This document shows, one piece after another, positions 31,530 through 40,866 of a DNA stretch of 64,000 bases. Where the stretch lies: contig NZ_LYPA01000071.1 of assembly GCF_001675045.1 (NCBI RefSeq), forward strand, positions 1 through 64,000, written 5' to 3'. The notes beneath the pieces were generated by a model that did not search any database, was not told the DNA's origin, and was given only the letters and a program-made list of their open reading frames with translations. Source of the stretch: Paenibacillus oryzae. GTDB taxonomy: Bacteria > Bacillota > Bacilli > Paenibacillales > Paenibacillaceae. Both the position numbers and the translations under genes were made by a program. Positions within the stretch are counted from its first letter, which is position 1, and every line of letters starts with the position of its first letter.

Positions 31530-32744
31530 TTATTTCAAATATCCGCCAGGATTAACCGCTACTTCATTTTTTCTCACTTCAAAATGCAGGTGCGGCCCCG
31601 TGGAGTTGCCCGTGCTGCCGACCTCGGCGATTTTGCTGCCTTTTTTGACGCTGTCGCCAACGTTAACCAGCAAGCCGCCGTTGCGAATATGGGCGTACAA
31701 GGTCCACAGGCCATTGCCATGGTCAATCACGATGGCATTGCCGTAACCGCTCCAGGCTTGCGATACGATAACAACGCCGGCTTCAGCCGCATAAATGGCT
31801 GTTCCCGATGGCGCCGCAAAATCGATGCCCGTATGCGTATGCTTTTGACCGGTGATGGGATGAACACGAGTGCCGAAGTTGGAGGTTATCCGATAGTTGC
31901 CTGTAATCGGCATGCCCAGCTTGCCGCCGCTATACGGATTTTGAATTCGTTTTTTCTCGCTGTTCAGCTTGGACACCTTGGCAGCCAGCTCCAGCAGCAG
32001 CTTTTCCTGCTCCTCGCTGATCACAACCAGCTGCTCCAGCGTATCCGACATCTCGTCCAGATTTTTGTTATAGCTGGCAATCAGCACTTCTTTTTCCGCT
32101 TCTTTTTTGACCAGATCCGCCTGCTTCAGCTCAAGCTCATGGAATAAATCCTGAACCTCGGCCAGCTGGACTTCGACCTGGGCTTTTTTCTCCTCAACAA
32201 GCGCTTTATCTTTTTTATGCGCCTCCAGAATATCCTTGTCGGAATTCAGTATCGTTTGCAGCGCATCAAACCGGTCCAGAAAGTCGCTAAAGCTGTTTGC
32301 GCTAAGCAAAACATCCATGTAGGACACAAAGCCGTTTGTATACATCAGACGCATTCTGGACTGGAGCAGCTCGTCCCGCTTTTCAACCCGCGCAACCGCC
32401 TCATCCAGCTGAACGCCCGTTTCAATCAGCTCTTCTTCCTTCGCCTTTAACTGGGCTTCCGTCTTGTTTTTTTCCACAACGACTTTATCAATATCCGCCA
32501 GAAGCTGGTTAAGCTCCTTTTGGGTATCCTCTTTTTTGATCGTGAGGTCCTTCTGCTGCTGCTCGACTGAGCCCGCTTCTCTCTCCGCGGCCGCCGCTTT
32601 GCGTTCCGCCTCCTTGATCTGCTGCCTTGCATTGGCAAGATCGCGCTCGATTTGGGAAAGGGAAGAAGCTTCGCTATCTCCCGGCTCCACAGCAAAGCTG
32701 GTTAACATAACAACCGCAATCAGCACTAATAACAACCTTTTCAT
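31530..32744 (-). CDS. secreted M23 peptidase with coiled coil (EnvC/NlpD-like, FtsEX partner)
   Basis: A 404-residue secreted protein: signal peptide MKRLLLVLIAVVMLTS, a long coiled coil (about 30-265, rich in E, K and Q heptads), and a C-terminal LytM/M23 domain. The zinc-binding residues are present: H and D in HTHTGIDFAAP, and the HLH in GPHLHFEVR. It could therefore be an active endopeptidase, unlike E. coli EnvC, which lacks ligands and only activates amidases. It directly follows ftsX, and the coiled coil is the part that contacts FtsX in relatives. I chose ATG at 32744, with AGGTG nine bases upstream and overlapping the ftsX stop region; the longer frame uses a GTG immediately after that stop. 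A role as the FtsEX-controlled wall hydrolase is inference from gene order and family. Confidence 0.9.
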   Translation of the reverse strand: MKRLLLVLIAVVMLTSFAVEPGDSEASSLSQIERDLANARQQIKEAERKAAAAEREAGSVEQQQKDLTIKKEDTQKELNQLLADIDKVVVEKNKTEAQLKAKEEELIETGVQLDEAVARVEKRDELLQSRMRLMYTNGFVSYMDVLLSANSFSDFLDRFDALQTILNSDKDILEAHKKDKALVEEKKAQVEVQLAEVQDLFHELELKQADLVKKEAEKEVLIASYNKNLDEMSDTLEQLVVISEEQEKLLLELAAKVSKLNSEKKRIQNPYSGGKLGMPITGNYRITSNFGTRVHPITGQKHTHTGIDFAAPSGTAIYAAEAGVVIVSQAWSGYGNAIVIDHGNGLWTLYAHIRNGGLLVNVGDSVKKGSKIAEVGSTGNSTGPHLHFEVRKNEVAVNPGGYLK

Positions 32745-32756
32745 CCACCGGTTCAC

Positions 32757-33674
32757 CTACACTTTCAGATACTTTCGAATCGAAATGGTGCTTCCCAAAA
32801 TGCCAATCAAGGTGCCAATGCCAATGATGAGTACCGAAACGTTGAGCGCCGCCGTCTTAATCGGGACCAGCGTAATTAACATCAACGATAATTCCGTTTG
32901 CGTAAGATTCACCAGCTGGGAATAACCAAAAATCATAATACCCGAGGTAATAACCGAGCTAACGAGTCCGATCAACGCGCCTTCCACAAAAAACGGCCAG
33001 CGGATAAAGGCATTTGTTGCTCCAACCAGCTTCATAATGCCGATTTCGCGGCGTCTTGCCACAATGGTCATTTTGATGGTGTTGGATATGAGCAGCATAG
33101 CTGTTACGCCCAATCCGACAACAATAATCAGGCCGATATACCGGAGGGCGTTCGTAATTTTGAACAACGTTTCAATGGTGCCTTGTCCGTATTTGACTCT
33201 ATATATAGGTTCGTCGCTATCCATGCTGTTGATTGCTTGTATGGCATCTGCGACGATTTGCACCGTCTGCGGGTCATATACTTCAACTGTATATGAAACC
33301 ATCAGCGGGTTATTTTCATCGGAATATCCTTCCAGCCAATCTCCATTTTGCTCTCCCATCGCTTCCCGCAGGATTTGTAATCCTTCCTCCTTGGAAACAA
33401 AGGTCACTTTGCTTACTTCCGGCATATTGCCAATTTTGTTCTGCAGCTCCGCCACCTTGGCATCGTCCACATCCGTATTCAGAAACACTCTGATTTGAAC
33501 CTTGCTTTCGATCTGATCAGCCATCAAATTGACGTTCATCACCAGCAGGACAAAAACGCCCAGAATAAACAGCGATATAAAAATCGAGCTCATGGAAGCA
33601 AAAGACATCCAGCCATTGCGGACAATATTTTTCAAGCCTTCCCGTATATGGCGGAGCAACGTGCTAAACTTCAT
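32757..33674 (-). CDS. ftsX: cell division protein FtsX (ABC transporter permease-like)
   Basis: FtsX is the membrane half of the FtsEX complex, which uses ATP hydrolysis by FtsE to switch on a peptidoglycan hydrolase outside the cell. It has one N-terminal helix, an extracellular loop (about 50-175) and three C-terminal helices of the FtsX/MacB type (IGLIIVVGLGVTAMLLISN, RREIGIMKLVGAT). ATG at 33674 gives 305 residues, has AGAGGGGAG seven bases upstream and overlaps the end of ftsE (TATGAAGTTTAG). That overlap is good evidence for coupled translation. Confidence 0.96.
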   Translation of the reverse strand: MKFSTLLRHIREGLKNIVRNGWMSFASMSSIFISLFILGVFVLLVMNVNLMADQIESKVQIRVFLNTDVDDAKVAELQNKIGNMPEVSKVTFVSKEEGLQILREAMGEQNGDWLEGYSDENNPLMVSYTVEVYDPQTVQIVADAIQAINSMDSDEPIYRVKYGQGTIETLFKITNALRYIGLIIVVGLGVTAMLLISNTIKMTIVARRREIGIMKLVGATNAFIRWPFFVEGALIGLVSSVITSGIMIFGYSQLVNLTQTELSLMLITLVPIKTAALNVSVLIIGIGTLIGILGSTISIRKYLKV

Positions 33675-34350
33675 AGCCGTACTCCCCTCTTGCTTCATCC
33701 CGCACAATCAAACCGTTTTCTATTGCGATAACCCGCTTGCGCATGGTGTTTACAATATCCTTGTTGTGGGTAGCCATTACTATAGTCGAGCCTCTAAAAT
33801 TGATTTCCTCCAGCAGATTCATTATGCCGGCCGATGTCTCGGGGTCCAGATTGCCCGTAGGTTCGTCGGCGACAATAACCGAAGGGTTGTTCACGATCGC
33901 TCTGGCGATGGAAACGCGCTGCTGCTCGCCGCCCGAAAGCTGGGAGGGGTAGCTGGCGTGCTTGTGCTTCAGTCCCACCAGATCCAACACTTCCATCGTT
34001 CGTTTCTTGATGATGCGTCGAGGGGCCTCTATAACCTCCATCGCAAACGCGACATTTTCATAAATCGTCAGCTTGGGAAGCAGTCGGAAGTCCTGAAAAA
34101 TAACGCCGATGTTTCTTCTGACATAAGGGATTTTTCGCGATTTCAGCTTGCCTATATTAAAATCGTTGACGGAAATTTGTCCTTTGGTTGGGACCTCCTC
34201 CCGATAAATCAGCTTCATAAACGTCGATTTGCCTGCGCCAGACGGTCCTACCAGATAAACAAATTCATTGCGATCTATACGAACGGATACGCCTCGCAGT
34301 GCATGTGTTCCGTCGGCGTACGTTTTCCAAATGTCGTGCATTTCTATCAC
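33664..34350 (-). CDS. ftsE: cell division ATP-binding protein FtsE
   Basis: The ATPase of FtsEX, cytoplasmic and membrane-associated through FtsX. Walker A is [10 protein letters not shown], the signature is [14 protein letters not shown], and Walker B with the following [10 protein letters not shown] is typical of FtsE/LolD proteins. The start is taken as GTG at 34350 ([14 protein letters not shown]) after AGGA with nine-base spacing, giving 228 residues, the usual FtsE length. The 30 extra codons of the longest frame are unlike FtsE. It is the first gene of the ftsE-ftsX-hydrolase run. Confidence 0.97.
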   Translation of the reverse strand: MIEMHDIWKTYADGTHALRGVSVRIDRNEFVYLVGPSGAGKSTFMKLIYREEVPTKGQISVNDFNIGKLKSRKIPYVRRNIGVIFQDFRLLPKLTIYENVAFAMEVIEAPRRIIKKRTMEVLDLVGLKHKHASYPSQLSGGEQQRVSIARAIVNNPSVIVADEPTGNLDPETSAGIMNLLEEINFRGSTIVMATHNKDIVNTMRKRVIAIENGLIVRDEARGEYGYEV

Positions 34351-34548
34351 GGTATCACATCCTGCTTTGTAGTCAATTTTACTATTTCGACAGCGTCCGG
34401 CTAATTCCTTCAACAAAGGCCGCTTTTCCGCTTTTTTCACAATTCTAATGTTTTAGCGAAATTGTCGATTGCTGCTGCCCTTTCCCCAAAAATGGCCGTT
34501 AATCCCGGCAATTCTTTCTTGTCAGTCACAGAAACAACGCCAAGAAAG

Positions 34549-34587
34549 CAAAAAAAACGGCCCGCAGCCTGACAGCCGGGACCGTTT
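34549..34587 (-). terminator. terminator after argH
   Basis: On the minus strand AAACGGTCCCGGCTG and the matching GCTGCGGGCCGTTT form a long stem followed by eight T. It lies about 40 bases after the argH stop. Confidence 0.88.
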
Positions 34588-34627
34588 ATCCTTGATTCGC
34601 CGCAATGGGCGATTTTGTGACAGATAT

Positions 34628-36043
34628 TTATTTGCTCCGCTCGGCGTACTCCGTTACCCAAGCATTCGTTTCCGCAAGAACGGCTTCGGCTCTGCCGATA
34701 GCGGCCAGCACCTGCTCCTTGGCCGTTCCGCCGTAAACGTTGCGCGCGTTCACGACCTGCTCCGGTTGAAGCACGGCATAAATCCGGTCATCGAACAGGC
34801 TGGAAAATTGCTTGAATTCCTCCAGCTTCAAATCCAGCAAATATTTTTTCTCCTGGATGCAGTACAGAACCGTCTTGCCGATCACTTCATGCGCTTGGCG
34901 GAAAGGCATGCCTTTGCCCACGAGGAAGTCCGCGATGTCCGTAGCGTTGGAGAAGTCCTGGTTGACCGCTTGACGCATGACGTCGGCATTGACCTTCATG
35001 GTGGCGATCATAGGAGCAAAAAGCTGAAGCGCTCCTTGCAGCGTTTTGACTGTGTCGAACATGCCTTCCTTGTCTTCCTGCATATCCTTGTTGTAGGCAA
35101 GCGGCAACGACTTCAGGACGGTCAGCAGGCCAACCAGATTGCCGTATACGCGGCCCGTTTTGCCGCGGACAAGCTCCGGTACGTCCGGGTTTTTCTTCTG
35201 CGGCATAATGCTGCTGCCCGTGCAGAACGCATCGTCCAGCTCCACAAAGCGGAACTCCGTGCTGGACCACAAAATAAGCTCCTCGCTGAGACGGGAAAGA
35301 TGCATCATGATGATGGACGCATGAGACAGAAACTCCAGAATAAAGTCGCGGTCGCTGACGGCATCCAGACTATTTTCATATACGCGGTCAAAATGGAGCT
35401 GCTCCGCCACAAAATGGCGGTCAATCGGGAAGGTGGTGCCTGCCAGCGCGCCTGCGCCCAGCGGCAGCACGTTGATCCGCTTGTAGCTGTCCTGCAGGCG
35501 CTCAATGTCGCGGCCGAACATGGACACGTACGCCATCAGATGATGGGCGAACAGGATGGGCTGCGCCCGCTGCAGATGCGTGTATCCCGGCAGGATGGTA
35601 TCGCTGTTGGCTTTGGCTTGCTCCACCAAAGCGGATTGCAGCTTTTGCAGCATGTCCACAAACTCGACTACGCGCTTGCGCAGCCACAGATGCATGTCGG
35701 TTGCGACCTGATCGTTCCGGCTGCGTCCGGTATGAAGCTTGCCGCCAACCGAGCCAACATCGTCGATAAGCGCTTTTTCGATATTCATATGAATATCCTC
35801 GTCGCCGATCGTAAATTCAACGTCGCCGCTGCGAATGCGCTGAAGGACGCGGTGTAGGCCGTCCTTGATTTTTTCCACGTCGTCCGCAGGCAATATGTTT
35901 TGCTTGCCCAGCATCGTTACATGCGCCAGGCTGCCCTGAATGTCTTCCTCCGCCAGCTCCTTGTCAAACATGATGGAAGCTGTATATTCTTCAACCAGCT
36001 GATCGGTTTTTTTCGTAAACCGGCCGCCCCATAATTTGCTCAC
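34628..36043 (-). CDS. argH: argininosuccinate lyase
   Basis: ArgH splits argininosuccinate into arginine and fumarate, the last step of arginine synthesis. The superfamily signature [12 protein letters not shown] carries the catalytic serine loop. At 471 residues it is of normal length and begins [13 protein letters not shown] like other members. The start is GTG at 36043 with AGGGGG 11 bases upstream. argG lies 168 bases upstream on the same strand, with a short tandem repeat between the two; a terminator follows. Confidence 0.97.
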   Translation of the reverse strand: MSKLWGGRFTKKTDQLVEEYTASIMFDKELAEEDIQGSLAHVTMLGKQNILPADDVEKIKDGLHRVLQRIRSGDVEFTIGDEDIHMNIEKALIDDVGSVGGKLHTGRSRNDQVATDMHLWLRKRVVEFVDMLQKLQSALVEQAKANSDTILPGYTHLQRAQPILFAHHLMAYVSMFGRDIERLQDSYKRINVLPLGAGALAGTTFPIDRHFVAEQLHFDRVYENSLDAVSDRDFILEFLSHASIIMMHLSRLSEELILWSSTEFRFVELDDAFCTGSSIMPQKKNPDVPELVRGKTGRVYGNLVGLLTVLKSLPLAYNKDMQEDKEGMFDTVKTLQGALQLFAPMIATMKVNADVMRQAVNQDFSNATDIADFLVGKGMPFRQAHEVIGKTVLYCIQEKKYLLDLKLEEFKQFSSLFDDRIYAVLQPEQVVNARNVYGGTAKEQVLAAIGRAEAVLAETNAWVTEYAERSK

Positions 36044-36130
36044 TGTAGCTCGCGCCCCCTTGCTTGATCTATTAAAGGCGGGAGGTGACCCTCAGCCCGA
36101 TTGGGCTGTACAACTCCGCATAACTTCCCG

Positions 36131-36172
36131 TGCATGGACTTCTCATTCATGGACTTCTCATGCATGGAGCTT
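36131..36172. repeat. short tandem repeat between argG and argH
   Basis: Two full copies of CATGGACTTCTCAT about 16 bases apart and a third partial copy (GCATGGAGCTT). The array sits within the 168-base argG-argH gap and would be in the transcript if the two genes are cotranscribed. Confidence 0.6.
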
Positions 36173-36211
36173 GGTCAGCCTTCCCGCCAATTCTGCGCTA
36201 TCGCAGACCTG

Positions 36212-37450
36212 TTACTGGTTTTTGCTCTGCTCGACGCCCGAGGATACCTTCAGACGAAGCGCGTTCAGGCGGATAAAGCCCGTTGCGTCGCCTTGATCAT
36301 ACGCTTGGGAAGGATCAGCTTCCATCGTTGCAATATCGGGATTGTACAGGCTGACCGGGCTTTTGACGCCAGCGCCGATGACATTGCCTTTGTACAGCTT
36401 CAGGCGAACAACACCTGTAACGTTTTTCTGCGACTCGGTTACAAGCGCTTGAAGAGCCAGACGCTCCGGCGCAAACCAGAAGCCGTTGTAAACGAGCTGG
36501 CTGTATTTGGCGATCAGGGAATCGCGCAGATGCATAACCTCGCGGTCCATCGTTAAGGATTCCATTTTGCGGTGCGCAGTGAACAGGATCGTGCCGCCCG
36601 GCGTCTCGTATACGCCGCGGCTTTTCATGCCGACAAAACGGTTTTCCACCATATCGACGCGCCCGATGCCGTGCTTGCCGCCCAGCTCATTCAACAGCTC
36701 CATCGCCTCAAGCGGCGACATTTCCTTGCCATTGATGGCAGTACAGTTGCCCTGCTCAAACGTCAGTTCCACATATTCAGCCTGATCCGGCGCGCGCTCC
36801 GGCGACACGCTCAGCACGTACATCTCTTCATTTTCCTCGGAGCTAGGATCAAACCATGGGTCCTCCAGCATGCCGCTTTCAAAGCTGATATGCAGCAGGT
36901 TGCGGTCGGTGGAATAAGGCTTGGCAGCGGATGCCGTTACCGGAATGCCATGTTTCTCCGCATAAGCGATCATTTCAGCGCGGCCCGGGAACTGCTCGCG
37001 GAACGCTTCCAGACGCCAAGGCGCGATTACGCCAATTTCGGGAGCCAGCGCAGCCGCCGTCAGCTCGAAGCGAACCTGGTCATTGCCTTTGCCTGTTGCG
37101 CCATGCGCGATGGCAGTAGCGCCTTCGGCGCGGGCGATGTCGACCATGCGTTTAGCGATCAGAGGACGGGCGATGGACGTGCCAAGCAAATATTGGCCTT
37201 CATAGAGGGTACCCGCCTGGAACATCGGGTAAATAAAATCTTTGGCGAATTCAGCGCGCAAATCGTCGATGTATACCTTGGAGGCGCCGGTTGCCAAAGC
37301 TTTGGCTTCCAAGCCGTCCAGCTCGTCCTTTTGACCGATATCCGCCGTAAAAGCGATGATTTCCGCATCATACGTTTCCTTCAGCCACTTCAAAATAACG
37401 GAAGTGTCCAGGCCGCCCGAATAGGCCAGCACGATTTTTTCTTTTGCCAT
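36212..37450 (-). CDS. argG: argininosuccinate synthase
   Basis: ArgG joins citrulline and aspartate using ATP. The N-terminal PP-loop is [10 protein letters not shown]. At 412 residues from ATG 37450 ([13 protein letters not shown]) the length is standard. AGGAG lies 12 bases upstream of that ATG. The longest frame runs 79 codons further, but those codons only read through the tandem repeat array at 37487-37562. It is separated from argF by 344 bases of repeat-rich sequence, so it probably has its own promoter. Confidence 0.97.
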   Translation of the reverse strand: MAKEKIVLAYSGGLDTSVILKWLKETYDAEIIAFTADIGQKDELDGLEAKALATGASKVYIDDLRAEFAKDFIYPMFQAGTLYEGQYLLGTSIARPLIAKRMVDIARAEGATAIAHGATGKGNDQVRFELTAAALAPEIGVIAPWRLEAFREQFPGRAEMIAYAEKHGIPVTASAAKPYSTDRNLLHISFESGMLEDPWFDPSSEENEEMYVLSVSPERAPDQAEYVELTFEQGNCTAINGKEMSPLEAMELLNELGGKHGIGRVDMVENRFVGMKSRGVYETPGGTILFTAHRKMESLTMDREVMHLRDSLIAKYSQLVYNGFWFAPERLALQALVTESQKNVTGVVRLKLYKGNVIGAGVKSPVSLYNPDIATMEADPSQAYDQGDATGFIRLNALRLKVSSGVEQSKNQ

Positions 37451-37486
37451 AATTGCTTTCCGCTCCTTTAACGTTAGATCATATAT

Positions 37487-37562
37487 GGACTTGCATAGAC
37501 TTACATAGGACATGCATTGGACTTGCATAGGGCTTGCATTGGACTTGCATAAGGCTTGCTTG
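37487..37562. repeat. 11-bp tandem array in the argG upstream region (seven units)
   Basis: Seven consecutive units of the form GGACTTGCATA/T; all are 11 bases long except the second, which is 10. Units 1, 4 and 6 are nearly identical. The array lies 37 bases before the argG start codon, most likely in its 5' untranslated region. No protein with a ribosome binding site reads through it. Confidence 0.8.
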
Positions 37563-37565
37563 CGG

Positions 37566-37753
37566 TAACGGTCACCTATGGCCGTTAACGTTCTTGATTC
37601 CCGAAAAGCTCCTCTGTAACGGTCATTCATGGCTGTTAGAGTGGAAAAACTGGCTTTTTTGAGGTGCAAAATCACTTTAACGGACATAGGCTTCCATTAC
37701 AATTCAAAAATACACATATTACTACAGCTAACGGACATTTGTGACCGACAGCA
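37566..37753. repeat. four phased dyad repeats (TAACGG-type) upstream of argG
   Basis: Copies beginning with TAACGG[AT]CA start at 37566, 37617, 37678 and 37729, i.e. 51, 61 and 51 bases apart, close to whole helical turns (5, 6 and 5). The first two copies carry inverted halves (TAACGGTCA with TGGCCGTTA and TGGCTGTTA); the last two are more decayed on the right arm. All lie in the 344-base argF-argG gap. Together with the 11-bp array they account for most of that gap. No clear promoter hexamers were seen. Confidence 0.7.
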
Positions 37754-37794
37754 ATGCGATTGACGCGATTGACTAATTGTCTACCTTGAGTAAA

Positions 37795-38751
37795 TTACGA
37801 CATAATGGCAGCCATAATGGCTTTTTGAGCGTGCAGCCGGTTTTCGGCCTGGTCGAAAATAATGGATTGCTTGCCGTCGATGACGCTTTCGCTTACTTCC
37901 TCGCCGCGATGGGCAGGCAGGCAGTGCATAAACAGGAAATCATTTTTGGCATGCTTAACCAGCTCGTCGTTGACCTGATAAGCGGCAAAAGCAACCTCGC
38001 GCTCCTTCTGCTCCGCTTCTTGCCCCATGCTAGCCCAAACGTCGGTGTATACAACGTCCGCGCCTTCGATGGCTTCACGAGGATCGCGGCATACATGGAT
38101 GATTGCTCCCGTCTCGGCGGCAACGGCATTAGTTTGGCGGACAATGTCCTCGTCCGGCTCATAGCCCTCAGGCGTCGCCACGGACATGTTAACGCCCAGC
38201 TTGGCCGCGCCCATCATGAGGGAATGCACCATGTTGTTGCCGTCGCCGATGTAGGCCATTTTCAGCCCCTCCAGCTTGCCCTTGTGCTCATAGATCGTCT
38301 GGAAGTCGGTCAGCGCCTGACAAGGATGCGACAGATCGGTCAAGCCGTTAATGACGGGAATAGTAGCTCCGCGAGCCAGCTCCACCACTTTGCGGTGGGC
38401 AAAGGTGCGAATCATGATGCCGTCCAGATAGCGGGACAGCGTTTGCGCCGTATCCCAAATCGTTTCGCCACGGCCAATCTGCAAATCATTGCCGCTGAGG
38501 AACAGCCCTTGGCCGCCCAATTGATAGATGCCCACCTCAAAAGAAACGCGCGTGCGGGTCGACGATTTTTCAAAAATCATGCCCAGCGTTTTTCCCTTCA
38601 AAATGTGGTGTGTTTCCCCCGCCTTCACTTTGGCTTTCAGCTCAATGGCCAGGTCGATCAGATAACGAAGCTCCTGTTGAGTAAAATCGACCAGCATAAG
38701 AAAGTCGCGGCCCTTCAGGCTTTGCGCGATTTCTTCTTTTGTAATTACCAC
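37795..38751 (-). CDS. argF: ornithine carbamoyltransferase
   Basis: ArgF makes citrulline from ornithine and carbamoyl phosphate. The carbamoyl phosphate loop is SSTRTRVSFE, HPCQALTD carries further active-site residues, and the ornithine-binding MHCLPA appears near residue 273. It has 318 residues. The start is GTG at 38751 (MVITKEEIAQ) with GGAGG ten bases upstream. It is the last gene of the argC-J-B-D-F run, with 113 bases between argD and argF. Confidence 0.97.
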   Translation of the reverse strand: MVITKEEIAQSLKGRDFLMLVDFTQQELRYLIDLAIELKAKVKAGETHHILKGKTLGMIFEKSSTRTRVSFEVGIYQLGGQGLFLSGNDLQIGRGETIWDTAQTLSRYLDGIMIRTFAHRKVVELARGATIPVINGLTDLSHPCQALTDFQTIYEHKGKLEGLKMAYIGDGNNMVHSLMMGAAKLGVNMSVATPEGYEPDEDIVRQTNAVAAETGAIIHVCRDPREAIEGADVVYTDVWASMGQEAEQKEREVAFAAYQVNDELVKHAKNDFLFMHCLPAHRGEEVSESVIDGKQSIIFDQAENRLHAQKAIMAAIMS

Positions 38752-38864
38752 GGATTAACCGCCTCCTTTATCATTCTAAAATGGAATTCGGATTATTGCA
38801 GCCTCGAAATCCAGTTCTCGGCATCGACGTTTTTATAGTTACAAGCAGACTTGTTATGTCCGGG

Positions 38865-40034
38865 TCACACCTGAACGGCTTTCAGCAGCTCCGCCAGGAT
38901 GGCGACCGCTTCTTCGATTTCGTCTTTGGTTACAAGCAAATTGGGGAGGAGCCGGACGACGTTTGGACCTGCGGACAAAACCAGCAGCCCTTTAGCCTGC
39001 GCTTCAGCCAATACGGACGAAACCGGACCCGCACATTGAATGCCGACCAGAAGGCCAAGTCCACGAACGTCCTGCACAAATGGGACGCCGCTTAATGCCT
39101 CGCGCAAACGCCGCATCAGGTATTCGCCAGCTTCCGCTGCCTTGGCCGGAACTCTCTCTTCCAGCATGGTCTCCAGCGTCGCTTTCACAACGGACGTCGC
39201 AATTGGCGTACCGCCGAAGGTCGAGCCGTGGCTGCCTGCCGTAAAGCCCTCGCGCAGCTTCTCCTTCGCCACCATGGCGCCTACCGGAAAGCCGCTGCCC
39301 AGCCCTTTTGCCAGTGTAAAAATATCCGGCTCAATGCCAAAATGCTCGTAGGCAAACAATTTGCCCGTACGTCCCATTCCCGTCTGGATTTCATCCACAA
39401 TCAGCAGGATGCCCTCGCGCTGGCACAAAGCCTGTACGGCATGGATGTATTCCCGGTCAACGGGATGAATGCCGCCTTCCGCCTGCACAAGCTCCAGCAT
39501 AATCGCCGCCGTTTGCTCCGTAACGGCCTCCTCCAGCAGCTTCAGATCGTTCAGAGGGATGGTTTTGAAGCCAGCCGGCAGCGGCGCAAAGCCTTCCTTC
39601 ACCTTGCTCTGACCGGTTGCCGTCAATGTTGCAAGCGTTCTTCCGTGGAAGGATTGCTCAAAGGTGATGATTTCAAACCGGCCGTTGTTTTGCACCAGCT
39701 GCTGATAACGGCGCGCCAGCTTGATCGCCGCTTCGTTGGCCTCCGCGCCGGAGTTGCAGAAAAACACCGCATCGCCGCAGCTATTGTCCGTCAGCAGCTT
39801 GCCCGCTTCCTCCTGGTTCGGAATGCGGAACAGATTGGATACATGCCACAGCTCGTCAAGCTGCTTCACCAAAGCTTCTTTGACGCGCGCCGGGGCATGG
39901 CCCAGGTTAGTGACGGCAATGCCGCTAATGAAATCAAGATACTCCTTGCCTTGATCGTCCCATACCCGGCTTCCTTCGCCCTTAACGAGCGCCAATGGAA
40001 AACGCGCATAGGTCGGCAACAAACTTTGAGCCAT
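38865..40034 (-). CDS. argD: acetylornithine aminotransferase
   Basis: A class III PLP-dependent aminotransferase converting N-acetylglutamate semialdehyde to N-acetylornithine. The PLP lysine is in FTLAKGLGSGFPVGAM, and VDEIQTGMGRTG holds the cofactor-binding aspartate. It has 389 residues. ATG at 40034 follows the argB stop codon by a single base (TAAAATG), indicating translational coupling. Confidence 0.96.
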   Translation of the reverse strand: MAQSLLPTYARFPLALVKGEGSRVWDDQGKEYLDFISGIAVTNLGHAPARVKEALVKQLDELWHVSNLFRIPNQEEAGKLLTDNSCGDAVFFCNSGAEANEAAIKLARRYQQLVQNNGRFEIITFEQSFHGRTLATLTATGQSKVKEGFAPLPAGFKTIPLNDLKLLEEAVTEQTAAIMLELVQAEGGIHPVDREYIHAVQALCQREGILLIVDEIQTGMGRTGKLFAYEHFGIEPDIFTLAKGLGSGFPVGAMVAKEKLREGFTAGSHGSTFGGTPIATSVVKATLETMLEERVPAKAAEAGEYLMRRLREALSGVPFVQDVRGLGLLVGIQCAGPVSSVLAEAQAKGLLVLSAGPNVVRLLPNLLVTKDEIEEAVAILAELLKAVQV

Positions 40035-40035
40035 T

Positions 40036-40842
40036 TTATGATACCTTCCCTTCCCTGGTTTTGACGATCGCCGTACCGACGCCGCCTTCCGTTACCGCAC
40101 GGGTTAACACGCCGCTTTCGGTGCCGCTGACGATAATAACCTCGCTCACCGCGCCCTGGATGCATTGCACCGCAGCCCGCACCTTCGGAATCATACCGCC
40201 GTAAATTTCGCCGCTCTGAATCATTTCGTCGATTTCCTCCACCGTTACCGATGGCAGCACCTTCTTCTCGCCGTCGACGGTTTTCATAATGCCGGGAACA
40301 TCCGTCACAACGATCATCCGCTCTACGCCAAGCTCCGACGCCACAGCTCCGGCAGCCGTATCCGCGTTGATGTTGTAGCGCTGTCCAGCCCCATCTATGC
40401 CGATTGGCGCAATGACAGGTATGTAGCCCATATTCATAATGCCTTCAATGATAGAGGCGTTCACTTCCGTTACGTCGCCGACAAAGCCAATTTCATGGCT
40501 ATTTGCAACCGGACGGGCCTGAATCAAGCCGCCGTCAACGCCGGAAAGGCCAAGCGCCTGAGCGCCGTTTAGTCCTATTTTGCGAACAATCTCTTTATTG
40601 ATACGTCCGGCCAGCACCATCTCGACAACATCCAATACGTCATTGCTCGTCTTGCGAAGCCCGTTTACGAATTCGGACGGGATTCCCAGCGAAGTCAGCG
40701 TTTCCGATATAGCAGGGCCGCCGCCATGAACGATGACAGGTTTAACGCCAGCCTCCTGCAGCTCCTTCAGCTCCTGAAAAAAAGGATCGGGCAGCGCTGC
40801 AAGCGTACTGCCTCCGCATTTCATAACAAACCGTTTCTCCAT
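40036..40842 (-). CDS. argB: acetylglutamate kinase
   Basis: ArgB phosphorylates N-acetylglutamate. The amino acid kinase fold is shown by KCGGSTLAA at the N-terminus, VHGGGPAIS and the late GGMIPKVRAA. It has 268 residues. The start at 40842 has GGAGGG about 12 bases upstream; an ATG six codons later (MKCGG) is an alternative. argJ ends 24 bases upstream and argD begins one base after its stop. Confidence 0.95.
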   Translation of the reverse strand: MEKRFVMKCGGSTLAALPDPFFQELKELQEAGVKPVIVHGGGPAISETLTSLGIPSEFVNGLRKTSNDVLDVVEMVLAGRINKEIVRKIGLNGAQALGLSGVDGGLIQARPVANSHEIGFVGDVTEVNASIIEGIMNMGYIPVIAPIGIDGAGQRYNINADTAAGAVASELGVERMIVVTDVPGIMKTVDGEKKVLPSVTVEEIDEMIQSGEIYGGMIPKVRAAVQCIQGAVSEVIIVSGTESGVLTRAVTEGGVGTAIVKTREGKVS

Positions 40843-40866
40843 CTGCTCCAGTATCCCTCCGTCCCT

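Noticed and set aside
34437-34661. 74-codon minus-strand frame between argH and ftsE
   Set aside because: It spans the argH terminator and shows no ribosome binding site or family resemblance.
37487-37562. CRISPR array
   Set aside because: Units are only 11 bases and contiguous, with no spacers, and no cas genes are present. The same applies to the 12-bp array at 48132.
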